A stretch of DNA of 64,000 nucleotides from an uncultured Kineothrix sp. (GTDB lineage Bacteria > Bacillota > Clostridia > Lachnospirales > Lachnospiraceae), in the NCBI GenBank assembly GCA_910587275.1, contig CAJUMD010000005.1, positions 1-64,000 of the forward strand, given 5' to 3'. Below, one piece after another: positions 1 through 8,456 of the stretch; the stretch's first letter is position 1, and every line of letters begins with the position of its first letter. Both the position numbers and the translations under genes were made by a program. A model generated the notes under the pieces. That model did not search any database and was not told the origin of the DNA. It was given only the letters and a program-made list of their open reading frames with translations.

Positions 1-158
1 TGTTTAGAAAAACCCGCCGGAAAAAGTGCACGGAAAATCCGGGACAGGCAATCCCCCTGCCGCCGCCCCCAAAAAAACTCCCTCCCGTGCGTCCGCCCCG
101 CAACACAACATTCAACCTGAACTGCTGCTAAAAAACTTATGTTTGCGGGAAGAAAATC

Positions 159-187
159 TTTACAAGGAAGAAAATGTATGGTATGAT
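159..187 (+). promoter_or_regulatory. Promoter of rpsO
   Basis: A vegetative-type promoter: TTTACA at 159-164, a 17-base spacer, and TATGAT at 182-187. It lies about 90 bases upstream of the rpsO start, leaving a leader that could fold but in which I recognise no known element. Bases 1-158 contain no gene I can support. Confidence 0.7.
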
Positions 188-279
188 AGCAAAGTGTGAA
201 AATTCAGCCGATGCTCAGTCATGGGACAACTCCGGCCCTGTCTTAGTATTTGGCGTAAAGAAAACCAGGAGGAAAGACA

Positions 280-546
280 ATGATTTCTAAGGAAAAGAAA
301 ACGGCAATTATCAAGGAATACGCAAGGTCGGAAGGCGATACGGGTTCGCCGGAAGTACAGATTGCAGTGCTGACTGCAAGAATTCAGGAGCTTACCGAGC
401 ATTTGAAAGAGAATCCGAAGGACCATCATTCCAGAAGGGGACTTCTTAAGATGGTTGGACAGAGACGTGGTCTGCTGGGTTATCTGAAGAAAACGGATAT
501 TGAAAGATACCGTTCCTTAATTGAAAGACTTGGAATCAGGAAGTAA
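280..546 (+). CDS. rpsO: 30S ribosomal protein S15
   Basis: Ribosomal protein S15 binds 16S rRNA in the central domain and helps organise the small-subunit platform. The 88-residue product has the usual family length and the conserved core, including [14 protein letters not shown] near residues 20-33 and DHHSRRGLL near 48-56. The start ATG follows an AGGAGGAAAG ribosome binding site. It is followed by a terminator and then pnp, the rpsO-pnp order seen in many bacteria. No anomalies were seen. Confidence 0.98.
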   Translation: MISKEKKTAIIKEYARSEGDTGSPEVQIAVLTARIQELTEHLKENPKDHHSRRGLLKMVGQRRGLLGYLKKTDIERYRSLIERLGIRK

Positions 547-560
547 CAGGCAAATGTTTA

Positions 561-598
561 GGCGGATACCAATGGAAGATTGGGGTGTCCGCCTTTTC
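561..598 (+). terminator. Terminator after rpsO
   Basis: GGCGGATACC (561-570) pairs with GGTGTCCGCC (584-593) with one G-U pair, followed directly by TTTT. It lies 15 bases after the rpsO stop and should separate rpsO from pnp, or reduce read-through. Confidence 0.7.
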
Positions 599-630
599 CT
601 CATGTTTTGCGGGAAAGGAATGTGGGAAGT

Positions 631-711
631 CAGGCGGACGGGAACTTCCGAGACCACTGATAAGGATGCGTTTTCCGTATTTTTATCAGTAGTTTCGGCG
701 TCTCCTGCCTG
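631..711 (+). promoter_or_regulatory. Structured leader upstream of pnp
   Basis: A 16-base arm at 648-663 (CCGAGACCACTGATAA) pairs with 683-698 (TTATCAGTAGTTTCGG) with a single wobble/mismatch region. Outside it, CAGGC at 631-635 can pair with GCCTG at 707-711. The element sits between rpsO and pnp, about 100 bases before the pnp start. In enterobacteria a hairpin in this position is the RNase III target through which PNPase represses its own synthesis. That this element works the same way is inference. Confidence 0.5.
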
Positions 712-814
712 AAAGACCATGGACATGCCGGCATGGACCGGGAACAGGGCGGAGCCGGGTGGATGGAATGGAAAGTGGATATGGGGACAGACAGAAAGGA
801 AGGAGAACAGTAGA

Positions 815-2914
815 ATGGAAAAAAATTACAAAATATTTACAATGGAGCTTGCAGGAAGAACGCTGCGCGTGGATATTGACCGTGTGGGAAAGCAGGCGAA
901 CGGCTGCGCATTTATGCAGTATGGGGAAACAACCGTACTTTGTACGGCAACGGCTTCCGATAAGCCGAGGGACGGTATTGATTTCTTCCCTTTGAGCGTG
1001 GAATATGAGGAAAAACTTTATTCCGTGGGCAAGATTCCCGGCGGATTCAATAAAAGGGAGGGAAAGGCTTCCGAAAATGCCATCCTCACCAGCCGTGTTA
1101 TCGACCGCCCGATGCGTCCCCTGTTTCCCAAGGATTACAGAAATGACGTTACCTTAAACAATATGGTCATGAGCGTGGATCCTTCCTGCCGCCCGGAACT
1201 GGTTGCGATGATCGGCGCGGCGATTGCCACATCCATTTCGGACATTCCTTTTGACGGTCCCTGCGCCATGACGCAAATCGGGCTGGTGGACGGGGAATTT
1301 GTGGTCAATCCGTCACAGGAGCAGTGGAAGGTGGGTGATTTGAACCTGACCGTTGCATCCACCAGTGAGAAGGTTATTATGATCGAGGCGGGGGCAAACG
1401 AGGTTCCGGAGGCGAAGATGCTGGAAGCTATTTATATGGCGCATGACATTAACCAGACCATCATTGCTTTTATTAACCGGATTGTGGCGGAGGTGGGAAA
1501 ACCGAAGCATGAATATACGAGCTGTGCGGTGCCTGCGGAAATGTTCGAGGCGATGAAAGGCATCGTGACACCGGAGGAAATGGAAACCGCAGTGTTCACC
1601 GACGAGAAGCAGGTGCGTGAGGAAAATATCCGTAAGATTACGGAGAAACTGGAAGAAGCCTTTGCGGAAAACGAGGAATGGCTGGCAATGCTGGGCGAAG
1701 CGGTATACCAATACCAGAAAAAAACAGTGCGTAAGATGATACTGAAAGACCATAAGCGTCCTGACGGCCGTGAAATTACGCAGATCAGACCTTTGGCAGC
1801 GGAGGTGGACCTGATTCCGAGGGTGCACGGTTCTGCCATGTTTACCCGTGGGCAGACGCAGATTTGTACGGTGACGACGCTGGCGCCGATGTCCGAGATG
1901 CAGAGAATTGACGGTTTGGATGAAAATGAAGTGAATAAGAGATATATGCATCACTACAATTTCCCGTCCTACTCGGTAGGCGAGACAAAGCCAAGCAGAG
2001 GACCGGGACGCCGCGAAATCGGGCATGGGGCATTGGCGGAAAGGGCATTGATTCCCGTACTGCCTTCGGAGGAAGAATTCCCTTATGCCATCCGTACGGT
2101 GTCCGAGACGTTTGAATCCAACGGTTCCACGTCCCAGGCATCCATCTGTGCGTCCACGATGTCGCTGATGGCGGCGGGTGTGCCGATTAAGAAACAGGTG
2201 GCGGGTATTTCCTGCGGTTTGGTTACGGGGGATACGGACGATGACTATATTGTCCTGACGGATATCCAGGGGTTGGAAGATTTCTTCGGGGACATGGATT
2301 TCAAGGTGGCAGGTACCCATGACGGTATCACGGCAATCCAGATGGATATTAAAATCCATGGTCTGACCAGACCCATTGTGGAGGAAGCCATTAAGCGGAC
2401 GAAGGAAGCAAGGGAATATATCCTGAATGAGATTATGACTCCTGCCATCGCGGTTCCGAGGAAGGAAGTGGGTCCTTACGCGCCGAAGATTGTCTCCATC
2501 CAGATTGATCCCGAAAAAATCGGCGATGTGGTAGGACAGAGGGGTAAGACCATCAATGAGATTATCGCGCGCACGGGCGTGAAAATCGACATTACGGACG
2601 ACGGAAAGGTATCCGTATGCGGCACCGATTCTGCCATGATGGACAAGGCGGTGGAGATGGTGAAAATCATCACTACGGATATTGAAGAAGGACAGGTCTT
2701 TAAAGGAACGGTGGTCAGCATTAAGGAATTTGGTGCGTTCATTGAGTTTGCACCGGGGAAAGAGGGCATGGTCCATATTTCCAAGATATCCAAAGAAAGG
2801 ATTAACCGTGTGGAAGATGTGCTGACGCTGGGAGATAAGGTAACGGTGGTATGTCTCGGAAAGGATAAGATGGGCAGGATGAGCTTCTCCATGAAGGACG
2901 TGGCACAGCAGTAA
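815..2914 (+). CDS. pnp: Polyribonucleotide nucleotidyltransferase (PNPase)
   Basis: PNPase degrades RNA 3' to 5' phosphorolytically and is a main mRNA-decay exonuclease. At 699 residues it matches the family. In order it has a first RNase PH fold (about 1-215), a helical linker, a second RNase PH fold (about 310-540), a KH domain with VVGQRGKTINEI (about 565), and a C-terminal S1 domain with GTVVSIKEFGAFIEF (about 630-645). I chose ATG 815, which follows GGAAGGAGAACAG and begins MEKNYKIFTMEL. The frame is open upstream to 719, but that extension has no family similarity. Confidence 0.97.
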   Translation: MEKNYKIFTMELAGRTLRVDIDRVGKQANGCAFMQYGETTVLCTATASDKPRDGIDFFPLSVEYEEKLYSVGKIPGGFNKREGKASENAILTSRVIDRPMRPLFPKDYRNDVTLNNMVMSVDPSCRPELVAMIGAAIATSISDIPFDGPCAMTQIGLVDGEFVVNPSQEQWKVGDLNLTVASTSEKVIMIEAGANEVPEAKMLEAIYMAHDINQTIIAFINRIVAEVGKPKHEYTSCAVPAEMFEAMKGIVTPEEMETAVFTDEKQVREENIRKITEKLEEAFAENEEWLAMLGEAVYQYQKKTVRKMILKDHKRPDGREITQIRPLAAEVDLIPRVHGSAMFTRGQTQICTVTTLAPMSEMQRIDGLDENEVNKRYMHHYNFPSYSVGETKPSRGPGRREIGHGALAERALIPVLPSEEEFPYAIRTVSETFESNGSTSQASICASTMSLMAAGVPIKKQVAGISCGLVTGDTDDDYIVLTDIQGLEDFFGDMDFKVAGTHDGITAIQMDIKIHGLTRPIVEEAIKRTKEAREYILNEIMTPAIAVPRKEVGPYAPKIVSIQIDPEKIGDVVGQRGKTINEIIARTGVKIDITDDGKVSVCGTDSAMMDKAVEMVKIITTDIEEGQVFKGTVVSIKEFGAFIEFAPGKEGMVHISKISKERINRVEDVLTLGDKVTVVCLGKDKMGRMSFSMKDVAQQ

Positions 2915-2982
2915 GGGAATATTTTGAAAAAGGCGAAAAGGAAACAGACCGGTAAAAACCGGAAAGAAAAGGGGAGCAAAAA

Positions 2983-3018
2983 ACAGCCGCACGGAGCGAT
3001 TCGTGCGGCTGTTTTTTT
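2983..3018 (+). terminator. Terminator after pnp
   Basis: ACAGCCGCACG (2983-2993) pairs perfectly with CGTGCGGCTGT (3002-3012) across an 8-base loop, and a run of seven T follows. It is a strong intrinsic terminator 70 bases after the pnp stop. Confidence 0.9.
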
Positions 3019-3076
3019 GGAAATATGCCGCCAAAGCAGCGCTGCCGTGCGGCGGCAATACCTGGCAGGGGGCAGA

Positions 3077-3322
3077 CTACACTGCCTCATGGAATGTCCT
3101 GCTGATGACATCTGCCTGCTGTTCCGGTGTCAGCTTGATGAAGTTTACGGCATATCCGCTGACACGGATTGTAAGCTGGGGATAGTTTTCCGGGTGTTTC
3201 TGCGCATCCAGGAGAGTGTCCCTGTTCAGTACGTTGACATTTAAGTGGTGGCCGCCTTTTTCTGCATATCCGTCCAATAAGTTCACCAAGTTATCTACCT
3301 GTGCCGTATTTGCTGCTGTCAT
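3077..3322 (-). CDS. grcA: Stand-alone glycyl radical domain protein (GrcA-like)
   Basis: This 81-residue protein corresponds to the C-terminal glycyl radical segment of pyruvate formate-lyase. It contains [11 protein letters not shown] (51-61), in which Gly56 would carry the radical, followed by [16 protein letters not shown]. In E. coli GrcA/YfiD (127 residues) such a spare domain rescues oxygen-damaged pyruvate formate-lyase by replacing its cut radical domain. The same role here is inferred from the domain alone. The start follows AAGGAGGT at good spacing. No formate-lyase or activase gene is in the window. It lies alone on the minus strand between pnp and spoIIIA with its own promoter. 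Confidence 0.88.
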   Translation of the reverse strand: MTAANTAQVDNLVNLLDGYAEKGGHHLNVNVLNRDTLLDAQKHPENYPQLTIRVSGYAVNFIKLTPEQQADVISRTFHEAV

Positions 3323-3387
3323 AAAAAATACCTCCTTAAAATATAAAATAAATTAATAATAATAACGGTTACTGTTTTTATAAATAT

Positions 3388-3416
3388 ATATTACCACCCG
3401 TTATATAAATTGTCTA
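3388..3416 (-). promoter_or_regulatory. Promoter of the glycyl radical gene
   Basis: Read on the minus strand: TAGACA (3416-3411), 17 bases, TAATAT (3393-3388). It lies about 66 bases upstream of the grcA-like start in a very A+T-rich stretch. Confidence 0.65.
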
Positions 3417-3471
3417 TAAAAAAAGGAAATTTATGTGTATTTTTTTGAATACAAAATTCCTTCCCCAAACA

Positions 3472-3500
3472 GGCATAACTTGGACAACGGCACATATATT
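3472..3500 (+). promoter_or_regulatory. Possible SigE-type promoter of the spoIIIA operon
   Basis: GGCATAAC (3472-3479) and CATATATT (3493-3500), 13 bases apart, resemble the mother-cell sigma-E elements of Bacillus (a -35 with an ATA core and a -10 like CATACAAT). They lie 34 bases before spoIIIAA. Known biology says the spoIIIA operon is SigE-dependent. The match itself is only partial. Confidence 0.4.
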
Positions 3501-3533
3501 AGGATAAGGGATAAGGAAAGGATGTGACGGCAG

Positions 3534-4487
3534 ATGGCGGTAAAGGAAGATATCCTGCGGATTTTTCCGGACTACATGAGGTACCTGTGGAAAGGGACGG
3601 CGCAGAACGCGGCAGAATTACAGGAAATCCGGCTCCGTACGGGGCGGGAAATCATGGTGATGATTCATGGGAAAGAATATTATCTGGACGGCGGCGGACA
3701 GGTTGTACAGGATAAAAACGGCGCCGTATGCGTGACGGAACAGGATATGGAGGCGGTGTTAAACCATATCTGCGACTATTCGGTCTATGCGTTCTGCGAT
3801 GAGATACGGCAGGGATTCCTTACGCTTCCGGGCGGACACAGGGTCGGATTGGCAGGACAGGTTATCATGGAGGAAGGTGGGATGATCCGGAACATGAAGC
3901 ATATCCGTTATATGAATATCCGTATTTCCCACGAAATCAAAGGGGCAGCGGACCCGGTCATGCCTTATCTGTATGAGGACAGGCAATTACTGAATACGCT
4001 GTTAATATCACCGCCGGGCTGTGGGAAAACGACGCTGCTTAGGGATATGATACGGCAGATTGCGGACGGCAACCGTTTTTCAGGGGGACTAAATGTGGCG
4101 GTGGTGGATGAGCGGTCGGAAATCGCCGGCTGTTACATGGGCAGTCCCCAAAACGATGTGGGGATGCGCACGGACGTGCTGGATGCATGTCCGAAGGCTG
4201 CGGGCATGATGATGCTGCTGCGCTCCATGGCACCGCAGGTGGTAGCGGTAGACGAGCTGGGAGACGAGGACGACATCCGTGCCTGCGGCCGGGTGATGCA
4301 GTGCGGGAGCCGGATTCTTGCCACGGTCCACGGGGATTCCCTGGAGGAAATTGCGGAGAAGGATTTTTTAAAAGATTTAATCCGCAGACAGGCATTCGGA
4401 AGGTATGTCATGCTGGGCAGGACGGACGGGACATGCAGGGTAAAAGCCATTTATGACAGGGGGCTGCGGTTATGTTACGGCTCTTAG
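3534..4487 (+). CDS. spoIIIAA: Stage III sporulation protein AA, ATPase
   Basis: First gene of the eight-gene spoIIIA operon. SpoIIIAA is the mother-cell ATPase of the SpoIIIA-SpoIIQ channel apparatus and is related to secretion ATPases. The 317-residue product has a Walker A motif, SPPGCGKTTLLRD (about 162-174), and a Walker B-like strand, APQVVAVDELGDEDD (about 232-247), matching the family in length. ATG 3534 follows AAAGGATGTGA, a near match to the anti-Shine-Dalgarno sequence. Its end overlaps spoIIIAB by 16 bases, which suggests translational coupling. Confidence 0.96.
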   Translation: MAVKEDILRIFPDYMRYLWKGTAQNAAELQEIRLRTGREIMVMIHGKEYYLDGGGQVVQDKNGAVCVTEQDMEAVLNHICDYSVYAFCDEIRQGFLTLPGGHRVGLAGQVIMEEGGMIRNMKHIRYMNIRISHEIKGAADPVMPYLYEDRQLLNTLLISPPGCGKTTLLRDMIRQIADGNRFSGGLNVAVVDERSEIAGCYMGSPQNDVGMRTDVLDACPKAAGMMMLLRSMAPQVVAVDELGDEDDIRACGRVMQCGSRILATVHGDSLEEIAEKDFLKDLIRRQAFGRYVMLGRTDGTCRVKAIYDRGLRLCYGS

Positions 4488-4990
4488 GGCTCTGTTTCCT
4501 GTCGGCAGGCTGCATGGGACTTGGGTGGTCGTTAAAGGAGCGGTTAAAAAAATCCCTGGAAGAAATGTACCAAATACGGCAGATGATGCAGATGATGCAG
4601 AATGAAATCATATACAGCCGTGCGCCGCTGCCGGAAGCATGCCTGCGCATTGCCGGACGTACCGGGGAACCATACCGGAAGGCGTTTGCGGGAATACATA
4701 AAGAAATGTCCGAAAACCGCGGGACACCGTTCGGTGCAGTATGGAAATGCCGGATGGAAGAATGTGTCTGCGGGCTGGTTCTGCCCGTGGAGGAAAAAGC
4801 AAGGCTGGTGGAGCTGGGCGGCAGTGCGGGATTCATGGACGGTGGGATGCAGGCGCAGGTTTTGGAACAGTACATCCGGCGGCTGGATTTGTCCATCGGG
4901 AAACAGGAAAAGGAAATGGCGGACAAAAGCAGGGTTATAATGAGCTTAAGCGTGATGGGAGGACTGCTCATCGCCGTCATACTGGTTTAA
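4472..4990 (+). CDS. spoIIIAB: Stage III sporulation protein AB
   Basis: A 172-residue protein with an N-terminal membrane segment (MLRLLGLCFLSAGCMGLGWS), a helical middle that includes QIRQMMQMMQNEI, and a C-terminal hydrophobic segment (SLSVMGGLLIAVILV). This is the SpoIIIAB pattern. SpoIIIAB resembles GspF-type platform proteins of type II secretion and is part of the mother-cell side of the SpoIIIA channel. It overlaps spoIIIAA and is followed by spoIIIAC after 66 bases. Confidence 0.92.
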   Translation: MLRLLGLCFLSAGCMGLGWSLKERLKKSLEEMYQIRQMMQMMQNEIIYSRAPLPEACLRIAGRTGEPYRKAFAGIHKEMSENRGTPFGAVWKCRMEECVCGLVLPVEEKARLVELGGSAGFMDGGMQAQVLEQYIRRLDLSIGKQEKEMADKSRVIMSLSVMGGLLIAVILV

Positions 4991-5056
4991 AAACCGTGAA
5001 AAAGAAAAGGGCTGCGGGCAGCGGAAAAGAAAAAAGATGCGGAAGGCAGCGCGGAA

Positions 5057-5263
5057 ATGGGGTTCGATATGGACGTTAGCCTGATATTTAAGATTGCGGC
5101 GGTTGGGATACTGATTACGATACTGAGCCAGGTCTTGAAACACAGTGGGAGAGAGGAACATGCATTTTTAATCAGTTTGGCGGGGCTGATTCTGGTGCTG
5201 ACATGGATTGTCCCGTATATTTACGATTTGTTCACGATGATTCAAAACCTGTTTGAGCTTTAG
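5057..5263 (+). CDS. spoIIIAC: Stage III sporulation protein AC
   Basis: A 68-residue protein with two membrane helices, beginning MGFDMDVSLIFKIAAVGI, close to the N-terminus of Bacillus SpoIIIAC. That supports ATG 5057 over the internal ATG at 5069. SpoIIIAC is a small membrane component of the SpoIIIA complex needed for forespore SigG activity. Family length and operon position both fit. Confidence 0.93.
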   Translation: MGFDMDVSLIFKIAAVGILITILSQVLKHSGREEHAFLISLAGLILVLTWIVPYIYDLFTMIQNLFEL

Positions 5264-5349
5264 AGTGTGTTTGGAAAGTCATACAACTTGCGGCGTGCAT
5301 CTGACAGAAAGCGTTTTCAGGCATATGCCGGCGGATTGGGAGGAGTGGT

Positions 5350-5736
5350 ATGGATATATGGAAGATAGGACTGCTTGGCATTGCGGGCGTCATGCTGGCG
5401 CTGCAGTTTAAATCGAACAAGCCGGAATACGGACTGTACATCGGTTTTGCCGTGAGTCTCCTTATTTTTTCCTTTGTGGTGTCCGGGCTGGACTCCCTGT
5501 TTGGAAATATGGGTATCCTGGGACAGTATATCGGCGGAAACGGGACTTATTTTTCCATTTTACTGAAGGTAATCGGGATTACTTATATATGCGAGTTTTG
5601 TGCCGGTATATGCAGGGATGCGGGGTATGGATCGGTTTCCGGGCAAATTGAGATTTTCGGCAAACTGTCCGTGCTTGCTGCGGGAATGCCGATTCTGTTG
5701 GCTATCATAGAAAGTATTCAGGAGATTGCGGGATGA
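5350..5736 (+). CDS. spoIIIAD: Stage III sporulation protein AD
   Basis: A 128-residue integral membrane protein with about four hydrophobic helices, of normal SpoIIIAD length and between spoIIIAC and spoIIIAE. The start follows GGGAGGAGTGGT. Its last four bases overlap the spoIIIAE start (ATGA), implying coupled translation. The 86-base gap before it is longer than elsewhere in the operon and opens with a short motif repeated at 61554. Confidence 0.93.
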   Translation: MDIWKIGLLGIAGVMLALQFKSNKPEYGLYIGFAVSLLIFSFVVSGLDSLFGNMGILGQYIGGNGTYFSILLKVIGITYICEFCAGICRDAGYGSVSGQIEIFGKLSVLAAGMPILLAIIESIQEIAG

Positions 5737-6917
5737 GGAAAATATGGTTTCTGCCTGCCGCGGCATTTGTCCTGTTACTGACCGTATACATGCCGGTATA
5801 TGCGGCAGGAGGCGGTATGGGGACGGAAGATACGGGAATACAGGGCGCGGAAACGGAAGGCATCGGAATGGAAAGCGTATGGGGACAATACGGTTTGGAA
5901 GATATCGCAGGAAGCCTGGGGGACATGCTGCCGGATTACCAATGGGACATGCAGGGGATGATGGACTGCATCCTGCGGGGGAACATTGGGGAGGCGGTAG
6001 GGCTTTTATGGGACGGTGCGAAAGGAAAGCTGGCGGCGGAAGTGTCGGGGTTAAAGCATATATTTGCCGCCATATTGGTTTTGGGTATTGTTTCCGCCCT
6101 GTTTTCCAATTTTTCGGATATTTTTCCAAACCACCAGATTGCGGATATCAGTTTTTATTTCCTGTACCTGCTGCTGATGGCGGTTTTGATGAAGGCTTTT
6201 TCGGCGGCGGCGGGAATTGCGGCACAGACAGTGGAAAATATCGTGTTGTTTGTTAAGATGTTTATTCCCACTTATTTCATGGCGGTAGGGGCGGCATCGG
6301 GGGCGGCATCGGCGGCGGTATACTACCAGTTTATGCTTATTCTGGCTTACGGGGTGGAAAAACTCCTCTCGTCCGTACTTCTGCCGTTAATTTACAGCTA
6401 TGTGCTGCTTGCACTGATGAACGGTATATGGGCGGAGGAAAGGCTGGCGCTGCTGTTGGAATGCCTGAAAAAAGGAATCGGGATGGGGCTGAAAGTGGCA
6501 TTGGGGGCAGTAACATCCTTAAGTCTGTTCCAGTCCATGATTACGCCGGTTTTGGATTCGCTGCAGGGAACGGCGGTGAAAAAGGCAATTTCGGTGATAC
6601 CGGGAATTGGGAATCTGGCGGAGGGTGTGACGGAAATGGTACTGGGCTCGGCGGTATTGATTAAAAACAGCATCGGTCTGTTTCTTCTTCTGCTTCTGCT
6701 CGGTATCTGTCTTGCACCGCTTGCAAAGCTGCTTTTGATTGCCTGTATCATGAAGGGGAGCGCCGCACTGGCGGGAATTGTCAGCGATAAACGGATTACC
6801 GGATGTACCGACAGGGTGGGGGACGGAAGCCTGCTGTTGTTCCGTACGGCGTTTACGGCAGTCGCCCTGTTCTTAATCGTCATTGCCGTCGTGGCTTATA
6901 CGACGGGGAAACTGTGA
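5733..6917 (+). CDS. spoIIIAE: Stage III sporulation protein AE
   Basis: A 394-residue polytopic membrane protein. An N-terminal signal-like helix (WFLPAAAFVLLLTVYMPVYA) is followed by a glycine-rich extracytoplasmic stretch to about residue 100, then some seven hydrophobic helices ending in LFLIVIAVVAYTTG. Length and order match SpoIIIAE, the large membrane protein of the SpoIIIA apparatus. The start overlaps the spoIIIAD stop by four bases. Confidence 0.94.
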   Translation: MRKIWFLPAAAFVLLLTVYMPVYAAGGGMGTEDTGIQGAETEGIGMESVWGQYGLEDIAGSLGDMLPDYQWDMQGMMDCILRGNIGEAVGLLWDGAKGKLAAEVSGLKHIFAAILVLGIVSALFSNFSDIFPNHQIADISFYFLYLLLMAVLMKAFSAAAGIAAQTVENIVLFVKMFIPTYFMAVGAASGAASAAVYYQFMLILAYGVEKLLSSVLLPLIYSYVLLALMNGIWAEERLALLLECLKKGIGMGLKVALGAVTSLSLFQSMITPVLDSLQGTAVKKAISVIPGIGNLAEGVTEMVLGSAVLIKNSIGLFLLLLLLGICLAPLAKLLLIACIMKGSAALAGIVSDKRITGCTDRVGDGSLLLFRTAFTAVALFLIVIAVVAYTTGKL

Positions 6918-7024
6918 AGACCGATTTCCCCATTTGCACGGCAAAACCGGCACGGGAAACACCATGGGAAAATGATTTATGACGTTTCCCAAAATACGGG
7001 TGCGGCTGGAAAAAAGGAAGGGAG

Positions 7025-7741
7025 ATGGCAGGTATGCCGGACGGGACTTTTTTGGATTATATGAAAAGTATGGGTATTTTCATTATCTGCGCCCAAAGTT
7101 TCATGTATTTTACGGCAGGAAAGACTTATGAGAAATATGTGAAGCTGTTAATCGGCGTGATGATACTGGCGCAGTTTATCGTACCGGTGAGGGCGGTATT
7201 CCTGGGCGGGGATAATGCCCCGGTTTGGGCGGACATTAGGAGATTCCAGCGGGAACTTGAAACTGCCATGCAGGAAGCAGGCACGGGTATTGGCGGCGGA
7301 ATGGAAACCGGGAGTGGAAACGGTACCGGGGCAGGAGCAGAAACGGAAAAGAAGGCACTGGAAGCGGAAATCAAGGAGCGGCTTGCCAATGCCGCGGTAT
7401 CCTACGGGATGTCGGTGGAGGAAGTGGAATTGGTGGAAGACGCATCGAAGATAGCGGTTGTGGTACGCCGAAAGGGAGACGGACGGCAGGAAAACGGAAA
7501 AACGGAAAACGCAAAAACGGAAGGCGGACAGATGGAAAGCGGTACCATTAAGGTGGAGAAAATAACCGTCGGACAAAAGGCCGGGCAGGATATCGAATGG
7601 GAAAAGGAGGACGGGGAGACGGGCGGCGCCGTGACGGAACATGCCGAAGATGTGCCGGAGGGTATGGCGGAGGCTTTTGCCAAAGTGCTTGGCATCGATG
7701 CCGGTTATATGGAAATCACGATAAGAAAACAGGAAAAATAA
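7025..7741 (+). CDS. spoIIIAF: Stage III sporulation protein AF
   Basis: A 238-residue protein with two N-terminal membrane helices (about 15-30 and 38-60) and a soluble C-terminal domain, as in SpoIIIAF. The segment from about 90 to 200 is rich in Gly, Glu and Lys, with repeated ENGKTENAKTEG-like stretches, and makes the protein longer than a typical AF. ATG 7025 follows GGAAGGGAG. ATG 7034 is a possible alternative. It is preceded by a 107-base gap after spoIIIAE. Confidence 0.9.
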   Translation: MAGMPDGTFLDYMKSMGIFIICAQSFMYFTAGKTYEKYVKLLIGVMILAQFIVPVRAVFLGGDNAPVWADIRRFQRELETAMQEAGTGIGGGMETGSGNGTGAGAETEKKALEAEIKERLANAAVSYGMSVEEVELVEDASKIAVVVRRKGDGRQENGKTENAKTEGGQMESGTIKVEKITVGQKAGQDIEWEKEDGETGGAVTEHAEDVPEGMAEAFAKVLGIDAGYMEITIRKQEK

Positions 7742-7773
7742 AATGCGCAGGATATGCAAAACGGAGGTGTGAC

Positions 7774-8436
7774 ATGGGGACGGAAAAGCGCCAGGGAATG
7801 CTGCAGAAAATCAGAGAAGGAAAAAAGCCGGGAAAAGACCAGTTTGTCATCTGTATCCTTACGGGAATTCTTCTGCTCGTCATTGCAATGCCGACTGCGG
7901 GAAAAAACGGGGGTAAGGCAGCAGAGTCCGGTATATGGGACAGCCAAACGGATACAATGGAAGAAAGCGGGGAAGCAGAACGGGCAGACAGCAATGGAAA
8001 AACGGAAAAAACAGAAAAAATTGGCAGTGCGGAGGAATATGAACGCTACATGGAGAATAAATTAGAACAGGCAATATCAGCCATGGAAGGTGCCGGCAAA
8101 GTAAAGGTCATGATTACAGTGAATACTTCCAAGGAACTGGTAGTGGCAAAGGATAAACCGGAGACACGGAGCGATACCACGGAGAACGATTCGGAGGGCG
8201 GCAGCAGGACCGTCAGCGGATTGGACAGTGAAGAAGAAACAGTATACAGAAAGGAAAGTGATGGAAGTTCCAGCCCCTATGTGGTAAAGACACTGCAGCC
8301 GGTCATTGAGGGTGTGGTTGTAATCACGCAGGGAGGAGACCGGCCGGAGGTGAGGAAAAATATTACGGAAGCGGTGGCGGCATTATTTGGTATAGAGCCG
8401 AATAAAATTAAAGTAGTAAAAATGAAATCCGAATAA
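7774..8436 (+). CDS. spoIIIAG: Stage III sporulation protein AG
   Basis: A 220-residue protein with one membrane helix (QFVICILTGILLLVIAMP, about 22-39) and a forespore-side domain containing ITVNTSKELVVAKDKPET and a C-terminal RKNITEAVAALFGIEPNKIKV ring-building-motif region. In Bacillus, SpoIIIAG forms a large ring in the intermembrane space. ATG 7774 follows ACGGAGGTG, and the open frame upstream to 7597 overlaps spoIIIAF and is not the start. Confidence 0.94.
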   Translation: MGTEKRQGMLQKIREGKKPGKDQFVICILTGILLLVIAMPTAGKNGGKAAESGIWDSQTDTMEESGEAERADSNGKTEKTEKIGSAEEYERYMENKLEQAISAMEGAGKVKVMITVNTSKELVVAKDKPETRSDTTENDSEGGSRTVSGLDSEEETVYRKESDGSSSPYVVKTLQPVIEGVVVITQGGDRPEVRKNITEAVAALFGIEPNKIKVVKMKSE

Positions 8437-8456
8437 GAAGAAGGGGAGAAAGAGGC

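Noticed and set aside
1313..3058. Long minus-strand open frame opposite pnp (581 codons)
   Set aside because: It lies wholly opposite a certain gene, is rich in His/Arg/Phe as mirror frames of G+C-rich codons are, and has no binding site or family likeness.
5560..6129. Minus-strand frame of 189 codons opposite spoIIIAD/AE
   Set aside because: Proline-rich antisense translation of certain genes, with no ribosome binding site.
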